From a virus, in the IMG/VR virus record IMGVR_UViG_3300042560_002043, positions 1 to 45,414 of that record: 45,414 nucleotides of DNA; one strand, written 5' to 3'. Under the pieces are notes generated by a model. It searched no databases. It worked only from the letters and a program-made list of their open reading frames with translations, and had not been told where the DNA came from. Numbering within the stretch: position 1 is the stretch's first letter; every line of letters begins with the position of its first letter. The position numbers and the translations under genes are program-made. Below, one piece after another: positions 1 to 8,614 of the stretch.

Positions 1-127
1 GGGGGGACGGCTCAGGGGTGATACCGGCCTCCGGTGGAGCGGCATCCTCATCGGTTCGATTGTAGGTGCCGCCATCGAGCACGTACCGGCCCGCATGAGT
101 GGGAAGTGCTGGAGGCGCCTCAGGGGC
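1..127. repeat. Terminal direct repeat (left copy): circular-assembly overlap
   Basis: The first 127 bases recur exactly at 45288-45414. A redundancy of exactly 127 bases matches the largest k-mer commonly used by short-read assemblers, so this is best read as proof that the contig closes into a circle of 45,287 bp. It is unlikely to be a biological terminal repeat, because it lies inside a protein-coding gene of the late operon and the terminase is of the cos-cutting GpA family. Confidence 0.93.
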
Positions 128-151
128 GGACGGCGGGGCGGGGCGGGGCAT
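1..151 (-). CDS. 5' part of a small late gene split by the contig ends (72 aa in the circle)
   Basis: An ATG on the minus strand at 151 opens a frame that runs off position 1 and, in the closed circle, continues from 45287 to a TGA at 45220-45222. The 219-bp gene encodes 72 residues rich in Pro and Ala, with a central stretch GRYVLDGGTYNRTDEDAA. It starts 3 bp after the tail-terminator stop and ends 2 bp before the tail-tube ATG at 45217, so it fills the gap between these two genes exactly. The function is unknown. Its position suggests a small tail or head-tail accessory protein. The low-complexity ends suggest a flexible protein. Confidence 0.7.
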   Translation of the reverse strand, partial: MPRPAPPSAPEAPPALPTHAGRYVLDGGTYNRTDEDAAPPEAGITPEPSP

Positions 152-153
152 CG

Positions 154-606
154 TCAAGCGGTTAGGTCTCCCTCCAGTGTAGTGAACTGAAACTCATAGA
201 ACAAGTCAACGCTGCCAGGGTGGTCGTTACCCTTGTCATCGTTGAATACGGCAGAGGGTTGTTTAGTGGGTCGCCGTACTCTAAGTGTTAGACCACCAAG
301 GTATTGGTTAGCAAAAAGCAAGCTGTGGATTTTTACTCTGATCGGATCAGCTACGCGGCTTGCTGCATCACCATCAACATAAATAGAAAACGCTACCGGT
401 AGCGTGCAAAAAACTTGACAGCTTGTAGATGGTTCGGCGGATTCAGGTAGGGGGGTGATAACTAGCGCGGGTAATTCTCTCCTGTCAAGTGCTTCCTTTC
501 TGCTTCTATATGCTCTGCGGTTTCCATTGCTGTCCACGCTGATCTCAGTGATACCAGCCATCAAGGCTTCTATGGCGTTTAGGATTTGTTCGGTCTTGGA
601 TGGCAT
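154..606 (-). CDS. Tail terminator-like protein (lambda gpU type)
   Basis: This 150-aa protein has the size and position of lambda-type tail terminators, which cap the growing tail tube and join it to the head. It has an N-terminal helix (KTEQILNAIEALMAGI), a central strand with an RELPALVITP motif and a C-terminal strand ending FYEFQFTTLEGD, a layout often seen in gpU-like proteins. It lies one small gene upstream of the tail tube gene, as U precedes V in lambda. The start is ATG at 606, preceded by the 35-aa frame ending at 609. The assignment rests on length, pattern and gene order; sequence identity to lambda gpU is not obvious by eye. Confidence 0.62.
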   Translation of the reverse strand: MPSKTEQILNAIEALMAGITEISVDSNGNRRAYRSRKEALDRRELPALVITPLPESAEPSTSCQVFCTLPVAFSIYVDGDAASRVADPIRVKIHSLLFANQYLGGLTLRVRRPTKQPSAVFNDDKGNDHPGSVDLFYEFQFTTLEGDLTA

Positions 607-608
607 GG

Positions 609-716
609 TTACAGTATTGCGGCAGAGAGCGAAGCCATCAGAGTAGCAAGCCTAGCATCAAGCAAAGCGAGATCAAGTGCTTCGCCTTTCAGGCCGAGGG
701 ATTCAGGGGTTCCCAT
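609..716 (-). CDS. Putative 35-aa microprotein
   Basis: A short frame, ATG at 716 to TAA at 609-611, exactly fills the space between the LamG gene and the tail-terminator gene. Its ATG directly abuts the upstream TAA, and its stop lies 2 bp before the next ATG. The predicted peptide is a Leu/Ala-rich amphipathic helix containing LGLKGEALDLALLDARLATL. No clear ribosome-binding site is visible, so it would depend on translational coupling. The exact packing argues that it is real; its size and the missing Shine-Dalgarno argue against. Confidence 0.42.
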   Translation of the reverse strand: MGTPESLGLKGEALDLALLDARLATLMASLSAAIL

Positions 717-1415
717 TTACGAGCGAGGGAACGGAGCGTTCGGCAGCTCAATAGGCCGGGCACCTGGAATGGTTACTCGAAACTCATTGACATAAGCATT
801 TACCTCTTGAGATCCTGTAGCACTTCCGGCGCAGATCGAAAACGAACCCGTTGTACCGATGACGCCGGACACGGTAACAGATGCACCGGCAACGTTGTTT
901 TTGGATGCAGTTATCGTATTGCCAGAGCGCACCATGCGCAAGAATTGCCATTCACCCGCCGTCAATGACAAGCCGGTGCTAGCTCCCGCGATTTGCCAGC
1001 CGCTAGCGGTACTATTTGCAGTAAAATACTCAAGGTTTCCGTTGTTGCTAACCAATAGAGCCCCGCCAAAACCACCCTGAGTTGAGCGATGCGCCCATAA
1101 TGTACGAAAGCCAGGCTGTATCGTAACCGGAAAAAACCATCCTTCTTTCGTGAATTCGTTTCCACCAATAGCCAGCGAGGGATCCGCCACCGTTAAATAG
1201 CCACCATTGAACAATATGGACCCACCGCCAAATCTGCTCTGAGCCGTGCTAATTGCTACGCTGCCATTTACGGTTACCGCTTTCGGTGTACCGCTTAGGT
1301 CTGCAATGATCGTGCTACCATTGCTTCCGGTACCCGGCAGCAATAGGGGCACGTTTGCAAAAAATGGATCTGCCGTCGCTACGGGCCGTCCCGAATCAAT
1401 CCATATAACACTCAT
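717..1415 (-). CDS. LamG/concanavalin-type lectin-fold tail protein
   Basis: The 232-aa product looks like a LamG (laminin-G, concanavalin A-like) beta-sandwich. Residues from about 30 to the end carry the familiar pattern of the family: a GGGSILFNGGYLTV strand, a GGNEFTKEGWF strand, then WQFLRMVRSGNTITAS and a final EFRVT strand. Such domains bind sugars on cell surfaces, so a virion receptor-binding or decoration role is inferred. I chose ATG at 1415 because it overlaps the upstream stop as ATGA and has GGGAG nine bases before it; another ATG at 1430 is possible. It belongs to a three-gene block inserted between the FII-like and U-like genes. Confidence 0.7.
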   Translation of the reverse strand: MSVIWIDSGRPVATADPFFANVPLLLPGTGSNGSTIIADLSGTPKAVTVNGSVAISTAQSRFGGGSILFNGGYLTVADPSLAIGGNEFTKEGWFFPVTIQPGFRTLWAHRSTQGGFGGALLVSNNGNLEYFTANSTASGWQIAGASTGLSLTAGEWQFLRMVRSGNTITASKNNVAGASVTVSGVIGTTGSFSICAGSATGSQEVNAYVNEFRVTIPGARPIELPNAPFPRS

Positions 1416-2080
1416 GTCTGTTTCTCCCACGCTAATGATTCACGCTCTGGCGTCGCTGGATCGTCGGCCAGGAACTGCCCGTTCTCGCCACGAGCCTGCA
1501 CCACAATCCATAGATCCCCGACAGCATCGACCCACTCCTGCCCCAGTGCCGTCGCAGCCGGGCGGGTCGCACCGCCCAGGGCAGCCACAAACGCTTCGGG
1601 CAGGTGCAACATCAGGGCCAGGGTGCGCACCTCCTGCAGCAGCTCAGGGCTCACCAGCCCCTGGCGGCGCAGGGTCACCCATGCGCCGCGGAAGTCGTCA
1701 ACATCGCCACCTCTGGCAACATCCAGCAGCGTGTCAACCACGGCTACGCCTGCCGCCGGAGCCTGGTTCAGGCCGCCACCAATCACGCCATTGATTGCGG
1801 GATGGGCCAACAGGGTCCGCTTGAATGTCCGCCATTCCGGCGATGGGGGCACAGGCGGCAGCGGCTCCACCGCCCAGCCCCAGCGCCACTCGGCGGCGTC
1901 ACGGTCGATGGTGCGCGTCTCGGAGAGGCTGTGCGTGGCCGGGTCATATTGCGGGGCTAGCTCGCGCACGATGCGCAACACCTCGTAGCGCGAATCAAGG
2001 CCCTCGACAGGCTCTTCGTCGCGGCGGGGATAGTCGCGGACTTGGCCGGTTTCAGTGTCGAGCAGGACAAAATTTGGCAT
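1412..2080 (-). CDS. Tail-fibre-associated protein, possibly a fibre assembly chaperone
   Basis: This 222-aa protein follows the large fibre gene directly. Its first 80 residues (PNFVLLDTETGQVRDYPRR, then a YDPATHSLSETR stretch and a WRWGWAVEPLPP motif) resemble the N-terminal half of proteins encoded beside phage tail fibres. The rest is helical and unfamiliar. ATG at 2080 is preferred over ATG at 2086 because GGAGG lies eight bases upstream. The frame overlaps the fibre stop region and the next gene by an ATGA. Role inferred from position; the family is not securely recognised. Confidence 0.5.
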   Translation of the reverse strand: MPNFVLLDTETGQVRDYPRRDEEPVEGLDSRYEVLRIVRELAPQYDPATHSLSETRTIDRDAAEWRWGWAVEPLPPVPPSPEWRTFKRTLLAHPAINGVIGGGLNQAPAAGVAVVDTLLDVARGGDVDDFRGAWVTLRRQGLVSPELLQEVRTLALMLHLPEAFVAALGGATRPAATALGQEWVDAVGDLWIVVQARGENGQFLADDPATPERESLAWEKQT

Positions 2081-2082
2081 GA

Positions 2083-3729
2083 TCATGCCCTCCGCACGAA
2101 CAGGTAGACCTTGAGGCCAGCCCCGGCGACCGTGCTGCCTACCTGGTCGATGTCGATTGAAATCTCGGCGTCGTCGGCCAGGCTGGAATCTGTGATCGTT
2201 GCGGCGCTGGCGGCGGTGGTGCTGCTGGTTTCGGTGGCGTCAATGCTGAGCTTCGTGCCCAGCACCGATGTTCCGGCTTCGTTGATGTCCACAATCAGCG
2301 AAGAGCCGGTCGGGGCGATGTTGACGCCATCTCGAACCGCCAGCAATGTGGCGGGAAAAGGCATCCTGAACCTCACCTTGTTTGTGCCGGCGGTGAGTGC
2401 TGTGGTTTCATCTCCCACCGGGATCACGATCACATCGGTATCCCGCTGGTGAACGTGCCCTGCGTCTGCCGCCTGCCCCGTGCTGCCGGCTGCTGCGGTC
2501 GCCCCCAGCGCCGCCGGGGCACTGCTGCTCACCACTAGACGGCCGGAGAGATCGCCATAGGCTCCGCTCGTCGCCACCGCCGCCAGTCCTGTGATGGTCC
2601 CCGCTGGCTGCGTCCCGGTGTGCGTGCTCCTGTCCCTGAGCTGCGCGTCGGTGCTGTTCGCTGTGGCGCCTGAGGCGATCCCGTCGAGCTTTGCCTTCGC
2701 GGCGCTCGCCGCCCACCATGCCGCAATCGCCTGGAACACTCGCTGCGGAGTGAACGCCAGCCGGGTCGTGCTGGTGCCGGCCTCCGCCTCGGCCTGCGTC
2801 GCGGTCGCTGCGCTCCACTCCCTTGAGTCGCTCAGCCTGCTGTCGCTCGTCTGCACCGCTGTGTCCGCCTTAGCGCCCTGGGCCGCCGTTGCGAAGTCGG
2901 TGCTCGCAGCCGTGGCCGCCGAGCCCAGCCCCAGCGTGGTCCGAGCCGCTGCAGCGTTGGCGGCAGTGGCCAGGGCCTGGCCGGTTGCCGATGCCGTTGC
3001 CGCCCACCAGGCCGCAGCAGCCTGGAAAATCCTTTGCGCGGTGAAGGCCCTGCGGGTCGTAGCGCTGCCGGCCTCCGCCTCCGCCTGGCTGATCGTGGTG
3101 GCGCTCCACTCCCGGCTGTCGGTGAGCCTTGCGTCGCTGGTTTGGACGTAGCCAGTGAGAGTTGAAGCCAGGCCCGCAGGCTGCACCGCCGTGCCAGCCA
3201 GCACTGCCGCCGCGTCCCAGCCGGCCTGGGTGGCCGTGAGCGGCAGGCTGTAGCCGGCGGCGAAGGTGAGCGCTAGGGTGCCGGTGGTCGTGACCGGTGA
3301 ACCGGCGACAGCGAAGCCCGTGGGGACGCTGAGGCCAACGCTCGTCACGGTGCCGGAGCCGGTGGCAGTGACGGTCAGAACACCATTGACGATGCCCAGG
3401 CCGCTCAGGGTCAGCACCACCGGCGCCCCGGTGCCGCTCTCGCGGCCCAGAAGTCCAGCCGTCATCGTCAGGCCACTGTCACCGATCGGGCCGGCCGCGG
3501 CTTTGCCAACCAATGCAGCCGCAGTCGCCGTGCTGATCGGCTTGTTCAGGTCACTTGTATTGTTTACATTTCCAAGGCCAAGCGATGCCTTTGTGACTAA
3601 AGAAAGGATGGTTTGAATCGTAGCATTACGATTCTTTGGTGTTGCTGCCGGATCTACAATCGGAACCAGTTCGGAACCGGAAACGTTAGGATCAACTGGT
3701 AAGGCGCTGATAGGGAGATCGTTTGGCAT
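2083..3729 (-). CDS. Tail fibre-like protein with internal repeats (548 aa)
   Basis: The N-terminus carries a typical phage fibre segment (LGLGNVNNTSDLNKPIS), followed by a glycine-rich beta region. Residues from about 190 to 360 contain two long imperfect repeats: SREWSATTISQAEAEAGS / RRAFTAQRIFQAAAAWWAA, then SREWSAATATQAEAEAGT / RLAFTPQRVFQAIAAWWAA. A collagen-like or trimeric fibre body is likely. The last 130 residues form a separate beta domain (RFRMPFPATLLAVR, then TVDINE-like and DDAEISIDIDQVGS motifs), a C-terminal domain common on virion surface proteins of many phages. A DAGHVHQRD motif joins the two parts. Its place between the head-tail joiner and the tail terminator is unusual; fibres normally follow the tail tip genes. 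Confidence 0.75.
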   Translation of the reverse strand: MPNDLPISALPVDPNVSGSELVPIVDPAATPKNRNATIQTILSLVTKASLGLGNVNNTSDLNKPISTATAAALVGKAAAGPIGDSGLTMTAGLLGRESGTGAPVVLTLSGLGIVNGVLTVTATGSGTVTSVGLSVPTGFAVAGSPVTTTGTLALTFAAGYSLPLTATQAGWDAAAVLAGTAVQPAGLASTLTGYVQTSDARLTDSREWSATTISQAEAEAGSATTRRAFTAQRIFQAAAAWWAATASATGQALATAANAAAARTTLGLGSAATAASTDFATAAQGAKADTAVQTSDSRLSDSREWSAATATQAEAEAGTSTTRLAFTPQRVFQAIAAWWAASAAKAKLDGIASGATANSTDAQLRDRSTHTGTQPAGTITGLAAVATSGAYGDLSGRLVVSSSAPAALGATAAAGSTGQAADAGHVHQRDTDVIVIPVGDETTALTAGTNKVRFRMPFPATLLAVRDGVNIAPTGSSLIVDINEAGTSVLGTKLSIDATETSSTTAASAATITDSSLADDAEISIDIDQVGSTVAGAGLKVYLFVRRA

Positions 3730-3731
3730 GA

Positions 3732-4097
3732 TCAGGCCTCCAGCAGGAGTCGGCCGCCATCTTCCAGCAGCAGGTAGCCGCCGTCTTCAAGGAGCAAGGC
3801 GCCGAATGTTGTGACCACTGCTTCCTCACTCAAAAGAATCACACAAAACTTTCCGTCCCCTATGGGAAGGTTGTCCCTTACAGCGTAGGTCTGTCCGTTT
3901 ACTGTAAGGAGTTGATCATATAACAGTGTGCCAAATTCCGATGACAAGCACCGTACCATGTGCCTAGTAGTGGACATTTCGCCATCGCTGATGTATCGGG
4001 CTGGCGCATCATATACACCAAGCCCGCTGACACCATTGGCGACAACGGGCGTCCCGAAGTCGGCTAGAAAAAGTGGTAGGTCATCATCGAACGGCAT
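3732..4097 (-). CDS. Head-tail joining protein, lambda FII-like
   Basis: A 121-aa protein at the position of lambda FII, after the capsid gene. Residues 10-90 fit the FII-type fold: ADFGTPVV, GVYDAPARYIS, then LLYDQLLTVNGQTYAVRDN and PIGDGKFCVILL. Such proteins cap the head so that a finished tail can attach. The C-terminus adds a short repeat, LLLEDGGYLLLEDGGRLLLE, which the canonical joiner lacks and which is often found fused to phage structural proteins. The gene overlaps the upstream 59-aa frame by 14 bp and is followed by a TGA-TC-ATG junction to the fibre gene. Confidence 0.7.
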   Translation of the reverse strand: MPFDDDLPLFLADFGTPVVANGVSGLGVYDAPARYISDGEMSTTRHMVRCLSSEFGTLLYDQLLTVNGQTYAVRDNLPIGDGKFCVILLSEEAVVTTFGALLLEDGGYLLLEDGGRLLLEA

Positions 4098-4263
4098 GGC
4101 CGGGACCTGACTTAGTCCTAGACTTTTGGTCTTCTGCCTTTTCGATTACGCCAACTGCCAGCAACGCAGCGGCTGCATCTTCAGCCAGGGTAATCTCTTG
4201 CCCCGGCTCGTATCGAGTTCCGTTGTGATCAACGCAGCTCAGAACTGTGTACTCGTGGTTCAT
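4084..4263 (-). CDS. Small head-region protein (59 aa), DUF7210-like
   Basis: A short frame, ATG at 4263 to TGA at 4084-4086, begins 2 bp after the capsid gene stop and overlaps the next gene by 14 bp. The product has the pattern hydrophobic strand, DHNGTRYEPGQEITL, then an Ala-rich helix ending LLAVGVIEK. This is the pattern of small proteins found beside capsid genes in several phages (DUF7210-like). The function is not known; a head-completion role is a guess from position. The C-terminus is a basic tail. Confidence 0.62.
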   Translation of the reverse strand: MNHEYTVLSCVDHNGTRYEPGQEITLAEDAAAALLAVGVIEKAEDQKSRTKSGPGHAVR

Positions 4264-4265
4264 GA

Positions 4266-5234
4266 TCAGGCGACAATGCTTTGGAAGAAATAACCCACAT
4301 CACTGGCCGTGATGATCTCATTGACGCTTTCGCCGACGCGTAAACGTAGGGCGCCACGAAGGCCAATCTCAGGCGCTGGAATGGACCCAGCCACCCGAGT
4401 GCCGTACTGCGCGGTCATGCCAAAGGTGATGGCGTTGCCGCGGATGCTGGCAGCAGGGTTTTGATGGAGGAAGGCCATGTGCTTGCCCCACAGGCGGGTC
4501 ATTGTGGCAGGCTGGCCGGGCTTGGCAGTGTTGACCCAACCTTCGCCCACGTAAATCTGTTCCAGCTCCAGCAGCTCTGCCACCGCCTGGGTGCTGGCAG
4601 GGGCGCCGGCCGCGTTGGCCGTTGCGCTGTTGCCATTGCTAGAAGGCGCCAGGGCAGCGGTGATCTTTGGGTGAACCCGAAGCTTTGACCATGCCAAGCG
4701 ACCGATAACGCCGATATTAGGCCGGATCAACATTCCATCCAAGGCAGTTTGAATGGCAGAATAAGGATCCGAGTTGGTGTAATCAGACCATTGGCTGGTG
4801 CCACTCAGGGTGGTGCGGTTAGCGGATGGATAAGTGTTGAGGCCAAAGACAAGATCAGAGGTACGCTTTTCGCGGTCCAATGCAAGCAGTTCGGTAAGGC
4901 CCATGTTGGCCAAACCGATCGGATCCCAGCCGGGAACGTTCCGAGCAGCGTCAATGTCATCGTTAGGCACGACATCATCCAGGCCGTAGTCCCGTACGCT
5001 GGCCGGAGTTTCGGTGCCACCAAATTCCACCTCATTAGGTTGGCCTTTGCGGCCTACCAATGACGAGGGAACTGTAAACATTTGATCACGGCCGATCTGC
5101 TTGTACTCAAATTCTCGGCCACCAACCGGCACGCGAGGAAGTACAAAATCGGCAATATACTGGCGATTGGAATATGCCAGTGTGATTCCCGTCTGAACCG
5201 GATCGATGGGAAAGGGGAAATTCATGTTAGCCAT
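4266..5234 (-). CDS. Major capsid protein (lambda gpE / phage_cap_E family)
   Basis: The 322-aa product matches E-family major capsid proteins in length and pattern. There is a conserved start (PVQTGITLAYSN, YIADFVLPRVPV), then FEYKQIGRDQMF and a LDDVVPNDDIDAAR segment, and a C-terminal RVWGK-like stretch (TRLWGKHMAFLH) before the final strands GLRGALRLRVGESVNEI. It would form the HK97-fold shell. Gene order protease, decoration protein, capsid is as in lambda. The start ATG at 5234 lies 20 bp downstream of the decoration gene stop. Confidence 0.9.
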   Translation of the reverse strand: MANMNFPFPIDPVQTGITLAYSNRQYIADFVLPRVPVGGREFEYKQIGRDQMFTVPSSLVGRKGQPNEVEFGGTETPASVRDYGLDDVVPNDDIDAARNVPGWDPIGLANMGLTELLALDREKRTSDLVFGLNTYPSANRTTLSGTSQWSDYTNSDPYSAIQTALDGMLIRPNIGVIGRLAWSKLRVHPKITAALAPSSNGNSATANAAGAPASTQAVAELLELEQIYVGEGWVNTAKPGQPATMTRLWGKHMAFLHQNPAASIRGNAITFGMTAQYGTRVAGSIPAPEIGLRGALRLRVGESVNEIITASDVGYFFQSIVA

Positions 5235-5254
5235 GGTTCATTCCTGAGGAAGGG

Positions 5255-5644
5255 TTAGCCCTGGAACGAGCCAGGAGAGAGGAGAATTGAGCCAAGATCA
5301 CCGACGACGCCACTTACCATGGCGATGCCGGCGGTGTTGACATTGGCGCCATTGGAAGCAGCAGCTGCAATAGCCCGGCCACTGCTGTCACTCATGAGCT
5401 TTTCGCCACGAGTTACGGTACCGCCATAGGTGACCGGCTGAATTCCGGTGAAAACCACATCAACTCGCTCACCCGTGGCGGCAGCAGGAAGAGGCGGGGA
5501 GTCACTTACCCCAAGGATCAGATCAGTGCCGGCAGCGCCTTGAAGCACGGTATGGTCGTCTGTTCCAAACTTGACGAGTCGAGCAGGGTTGATCGTTGCC
5601 CCTGCGGCAAACGTTTTAACCAGGCCAGTGTTGCGAGTGCTCAT
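5255..5644 (-). CDS. Capsid decoration/cement protein (gpD or DUF2190 type)
   Basis: The 129-aa protein lies between the protease and the capsid gene, the place of lambda gpD. Its sequence is a series of short beta strands (FAAGATINPARLVKFGTDDH, LILGVSDSP, ERVDVVFTGIQPVTYGG, TRGEKLMSD) and ends with VVGDLGSILLSPGSFQG. This pattern is typical of trimeric capsid cement proteins, which stabilise the expanded shell. I chose ATG at 5644 because GAGGA lies five bases upstream and the product then begins at the usual point. An upstream in-frame ATG at 5686 would overlap the protease gene. Confidence 0.8.
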   Translation of the reverse strand: MSTRNTGLVKTFAAGATINPARLVKFGTDDHTVLQGAAGTDLILGVSDSPPLPAAATGERVDVVFTGIQPVTYGGTVTRGEKLMSDSSGRAIAAAASNGANVNTAGIAMVSGVVGDLGSILLSPGSFQG

Positions 5645-5651
5645 GATGTCC

Positions 5652-7004
5652 TCAGGCGGGGGTAAGTTCGGCTTTTGCTTGCGCACAGGCAGCCGGCAAG
5701 GCTAACTTTCGCCCGTTGGCCTCTGCTTCGGACATCAGCTCACGGGCGCGGCTGGCGATGGCAGCGCCTTGCGCAATCGGATCCACGGGGGCAGGTTTTG
5801 CAGGGGGTGATTCCGCGTCAGTCGGCGCGGCGGCAAACTCCTGGGGCGGCAGGGCCTCGGCCATGCGTTGGCCGCCCGCACTTGCGATACGCTCCCGCTC
5901 GGCGGCATTTACCAGCACCGCGGCTTCGGGGCCTGTGGTTTTGCCGTCGGCAACAAGCTTTTCAATCAGTGCTTCGTGGCCAGGCAAGAAAGCCATCGAG
6001 CGAACCGCGGCGACACGCTCACATTCAGCGGCGGCACCTTCGGCCCGCAGGATTGCAGCGGCTTCTGGGTGCTCAGCAGCCCACGCGGCTGCTTCTGCAG
6101 TGGGAGTCATGGGGGGAGAGTCCATAGAAACAGGAGCTGTGATGGTGGTTACCGTGCGACCAATCGATGCCGCTCGGTCGTTGAGGATGGAGATTGTCTC
6201 CTCCAGTGTAGCAATGCCATCCACCAAACCGGCATCAATCGCCTGTTGTCCTATAAACATCCGGCCATCGGCCATGTTCGCAAGCACTTGTTCAATGCTT
6301 GTGCCGCGTTGCGCTGCCACATCGCCAACAAAAAGACTATAGAGGTAATCAACTTCATCCTGAAGCACCTGCCTGCCGAGTTCTGTCAAGGCAGAGTGCT
6401 GGCTAGCCGCACGCTTGTAAGTGCCTGCAACAATTTCTGTAGTCTTTATCCCTATCGCTTCCTCTTGCTTGCTGATATCTACATGAGTTGCAACCACGCC
6501 AATAGAACCCGCCTGGCTGGTGGCAGACTCCATCATGATCAGATCAGCCGCCGTGCCAACCCACACACCAGCGCTGGCCATCATTCCCTCGACGTAGGTG
6601 GCAATCGGCTTGACTCCACGAGCTGCCATCACAGCCGCTGCCGCACGCTGCGTGCCGTTTACGGCTCCGCCGGGTGTATCGGCCATGATCACCAATGACT
6701 TAACCGATGGATCTTCAAGAGCCGCTCGCACATCTCGCACAAACAGTTCCGTGCTTGTGCCGCCACTGACTTGAGTCATCATGTTCATGCGTGGCGCCAT
6801 CACACCGCGCATAGGGATCAACGCCGCGCCATCCTGCACCGTGTAACCCTGCGGATCATTCACCAGCGGACGGCCGATCTTCGCCTCCACCGCCGCCACA
6901 TTCACCGGCTCTCCTCTTGCCCATGCCGCGTGTATCCCGTGGATCTGCTCCAGGCGGGGGGGCAAAATTGCCCATGGGGCGTTTAAGACATCAAGAATAG
7001 TCAT
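5652..7004 (-). CDS. S49-family prohead protease with scaffold-like C-terminus
   Basis: Residues 50-280 form an SppA/S49 serine peptidase domain. It shows DTPGGAVNGTQRAAAAV, the probable nucleophile Ser144 in MMASAGVW, QAGSIGVVATHVD, and a Lys197 in GTYKR about 50 residues later that suits the Ser-Lys dyad. Residues 290-450 are acidic, Ala- and Glu-rich and look like a scaffold, as in lambda C/Nu3, where the scaffold is made from an internal start. An ATG at codon 294 (position 6125) could serve here but has no clear Shine-Dalgarno. The gene overlaps the portal stop as ATGA. The protein would help shape the prohead and process it. Confidence 0.88.
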   Translation of the reverse strand: MTILDVLNAPWAILPPRLEQIHGIHAAWARGEPVNVAAVEAKIGRPLVNDPQGYTVQDGAALIPMRGVMAPRMNMMTQVSGGTSTELFVRDVRAALEDPSVKSLVIMADTPGGAVNGTQRAAAAVMAARGVKPIATYVEGMMASAGVWVGTAADLIMMESATSQAGSIGVVATHVDISKQEEAIGIKTTEIVAGTYKRAASQHSALTELGRQVLQDEVDYLYSLFVGDVAAQRGTSIEQVLANMADGRMFIGQQAIDAGLVDGIATLEETISILNDRAASIGRTVTTITAPVSMDSPPMTPTAEAAAWAAEHPEAAAILRAEGAAAECERVAAVRSMAFLPGHEALIEKLVADGKTTGPEAAVLVNAAERERIASAGGQRMAEALPPQEFAAAPTDAESPPAKPAPVDPIAQGAAIASRARELMSEAEANGRKLALPAACAQAKAELTPA

Positions 7005-8614
7005 GACGTTACAGTAGCAGATTGGTCAAGCATAGAGCCATCCTCTTCCTCGTCATCCTCCTCAAGCGGATCAACAGGATCAACAGGATCAACAGGATCA
7101 GGCTGAGAGGCCACTGGTTGTGTTTCAAGCATCAGACCACTCTCACGCCTTAGCCTTACTTCCCGAGAACGTTGATGGGTCTTCTCCTCCCAGTCGCCAC
7201 CGTCATAAGCCACCGTTTCCTCCGCTTGAGTGGTTATGCCAACCTCAATACGTTTCTCTGCTGCAAGTGCTTCTTTCAGCGGATCCAAGGCGCCAGGGCC
7301 ATCGCCACCCCAATTTGAGCCGCACCAAGCTTCGCGTACAAATGGATCAGAGAAAAACCCTGGGGCAACAATAATCCCTAATGCAACCGCGTCAGCAAGC
7401 CATTCCTCGTAGATTGGCTGACTCCAATTTGACACAAACCAAACACGTTCAATCTTCCACGTATGGTAAGCATCCAGTAATGCGGCCCTGCTGGCGGAAT
7501 AGCTAGCATTAAAAGCCTTGGTCAATACTTCTTTCGGCATATTTAGAGCTATGCTTATCATGTTAAGCATAGCTCCGAAGAAACCTTCAAACTGCGGATT
7601 AGGTCTTCCCGGTGTTGGAGAAGTAATGCTTTCACCGGGCAGCAAGCGCACGGTCTTCCCGCTGTTTAATCCACCGTCATATCTTGCGGCTTGAGCCACA
7701 TAGGACTCCTTCATTTCATCGTGATATATGTCCTGAAATGCTGTGCCATCCATCATGGCAAACACTGCTAGCGCTGCACTATTGACAGCCGCGTCTACTT
7801 CTGCATCGCTATATCGCGTAAGCTGCTTCAGTGTTGCAATAATTGGCCCCAGGCAAGGGCGGCCACGGGTTTGCCCCGGTCGGTGCATCTTTTTCAAGTG
7901 CAGCACGTTGCGCCGACCTGATTCGGAATAGAATGGTATTTGCTGCCATGTATTACCAGAGTATTGTTTTACGTTGCCAGGGTGGTATTTTGCTAGATGG
8001 ATGCTTGTTGGCTCACCATCTGCCGCTCGTTCAATCCCAGATACCAAGGTGCCAGTATCCATTTTGCCGTCCGGGTTGCAAACTCGATCGGCTTCTATTA
8101 GTTGAATCGCCAAGCGAAACGGCCAATTGCTGCGTTTTTTGTTTACCAATAGCGAGAACACATCACCGCTTTCATCATGCGAACGCAGTGCTAAACTTTG
8201 CAGCCCGTAGAAATCTAACTCGCGTGTTACGTCTGCAAACCTTGATCGAGCCCACATATGGAAACGCCTTTCAGTTTTTGATTGCCACTCTGATGCCTGA
8301 TCTTCTGACAACCCAAGCTCATCCGCGTTGATCCTGCTTTGCAGTGTTAAACCGGTTCCAATGATTTTACTAGAACGTGTCTGTATTGCGCCCGCTGCAA
8401 CCGGAGCAGTTCGCACAAGATCACGTGAGAATGCACGCTCATCACCTGTTTGCCATGTTGCTTCGCTATCGGCATCATAAGAAAATGGGCGCCAATTGCT
8501 AAACCTAAGCTGGTTTGCAATATCACTTGTGCCAAGAGACAGGCCTGAGCCGACTACTGCCAATGGCTCAGAAGCGGGTGCGCCGGGTTTTTGTTTTCGT
8601 TTAGTCTTACTCAT
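7001..8614 (-). CDS. Portal protein (lambda gpB-like)
   Basis: The 537-aa product has the features of lambda-family portal proteins: an N-terminal arm ending in DLVRTAPVAAGAIQTRSSKI, a GDVFSLLVNKKR region, the HLKKMHRPGQTRGRPCLGPI segment and the crown/wing helices SIALNMPKEVLTKAFNASYS. It would form the dodecameric ring for DNA entry and tail attachment. The acidic C-terminus contains DPV repeats encoded by a 9-bp tandem repeat (GGATCAACA on the plus strand, 7068-7094), a likely slippage hotspot. The start at 8614 overlaps the gpW-like stop as TGATG. Confidence 0.92.
   Translation of the reverse strand: MSKTKRKQKPGAPASEPLAVVGSGLSLGTSDIANQLRFSNWRPFSYDADSEATWQTGDERAFSRDLVRTAPVAAGAIQTRSSKIIGTGLTLQSRINADELGLSEDQASEWQSKTERRFHMWARSRFADVTRELDFYGLQSLALRSHDESGDVFSLLVNKKRSNWPFRLAIQLIEADRVCNPDGKMDTGTLVSGIERAADGEPTSIHLAKYHPGNVKQYSGNTWQQIPFYSESGRRNVLHLKKMHRPGQTRGRPCLGPIIATLKQLTRYSDAEVDAAVNSAALAVFAMMDGTAFQDIYHDEMKESYVAQAARYDGGLNSGKTVRLLPGESITSPTPGRPNPQFEGFFGAMLNMISIALNMPKEVLTKAFNASYSASRAALLDAYHTWKIERVWFVSNWSQPIYEEWLADAVALGIIVAPGFFSDPFVREAWCGSNWGGDGPGALDPLKEALAAEKRIEVGITTQAEETVAYDGGDWEEKTHQRSREVRLRRESGLMLETQPVASQPDPVDPVDPVDPLEEDDEEEDGSMLDQSATVTS

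Noticed and set aside
1-127. Terminal repeat as a biological end, such as a T7-like direct repeat
   Set aside because: It sits inside a coding sequence, has a typical assembler k-mer length, and the terminase is of the cos-cutting GpA type.
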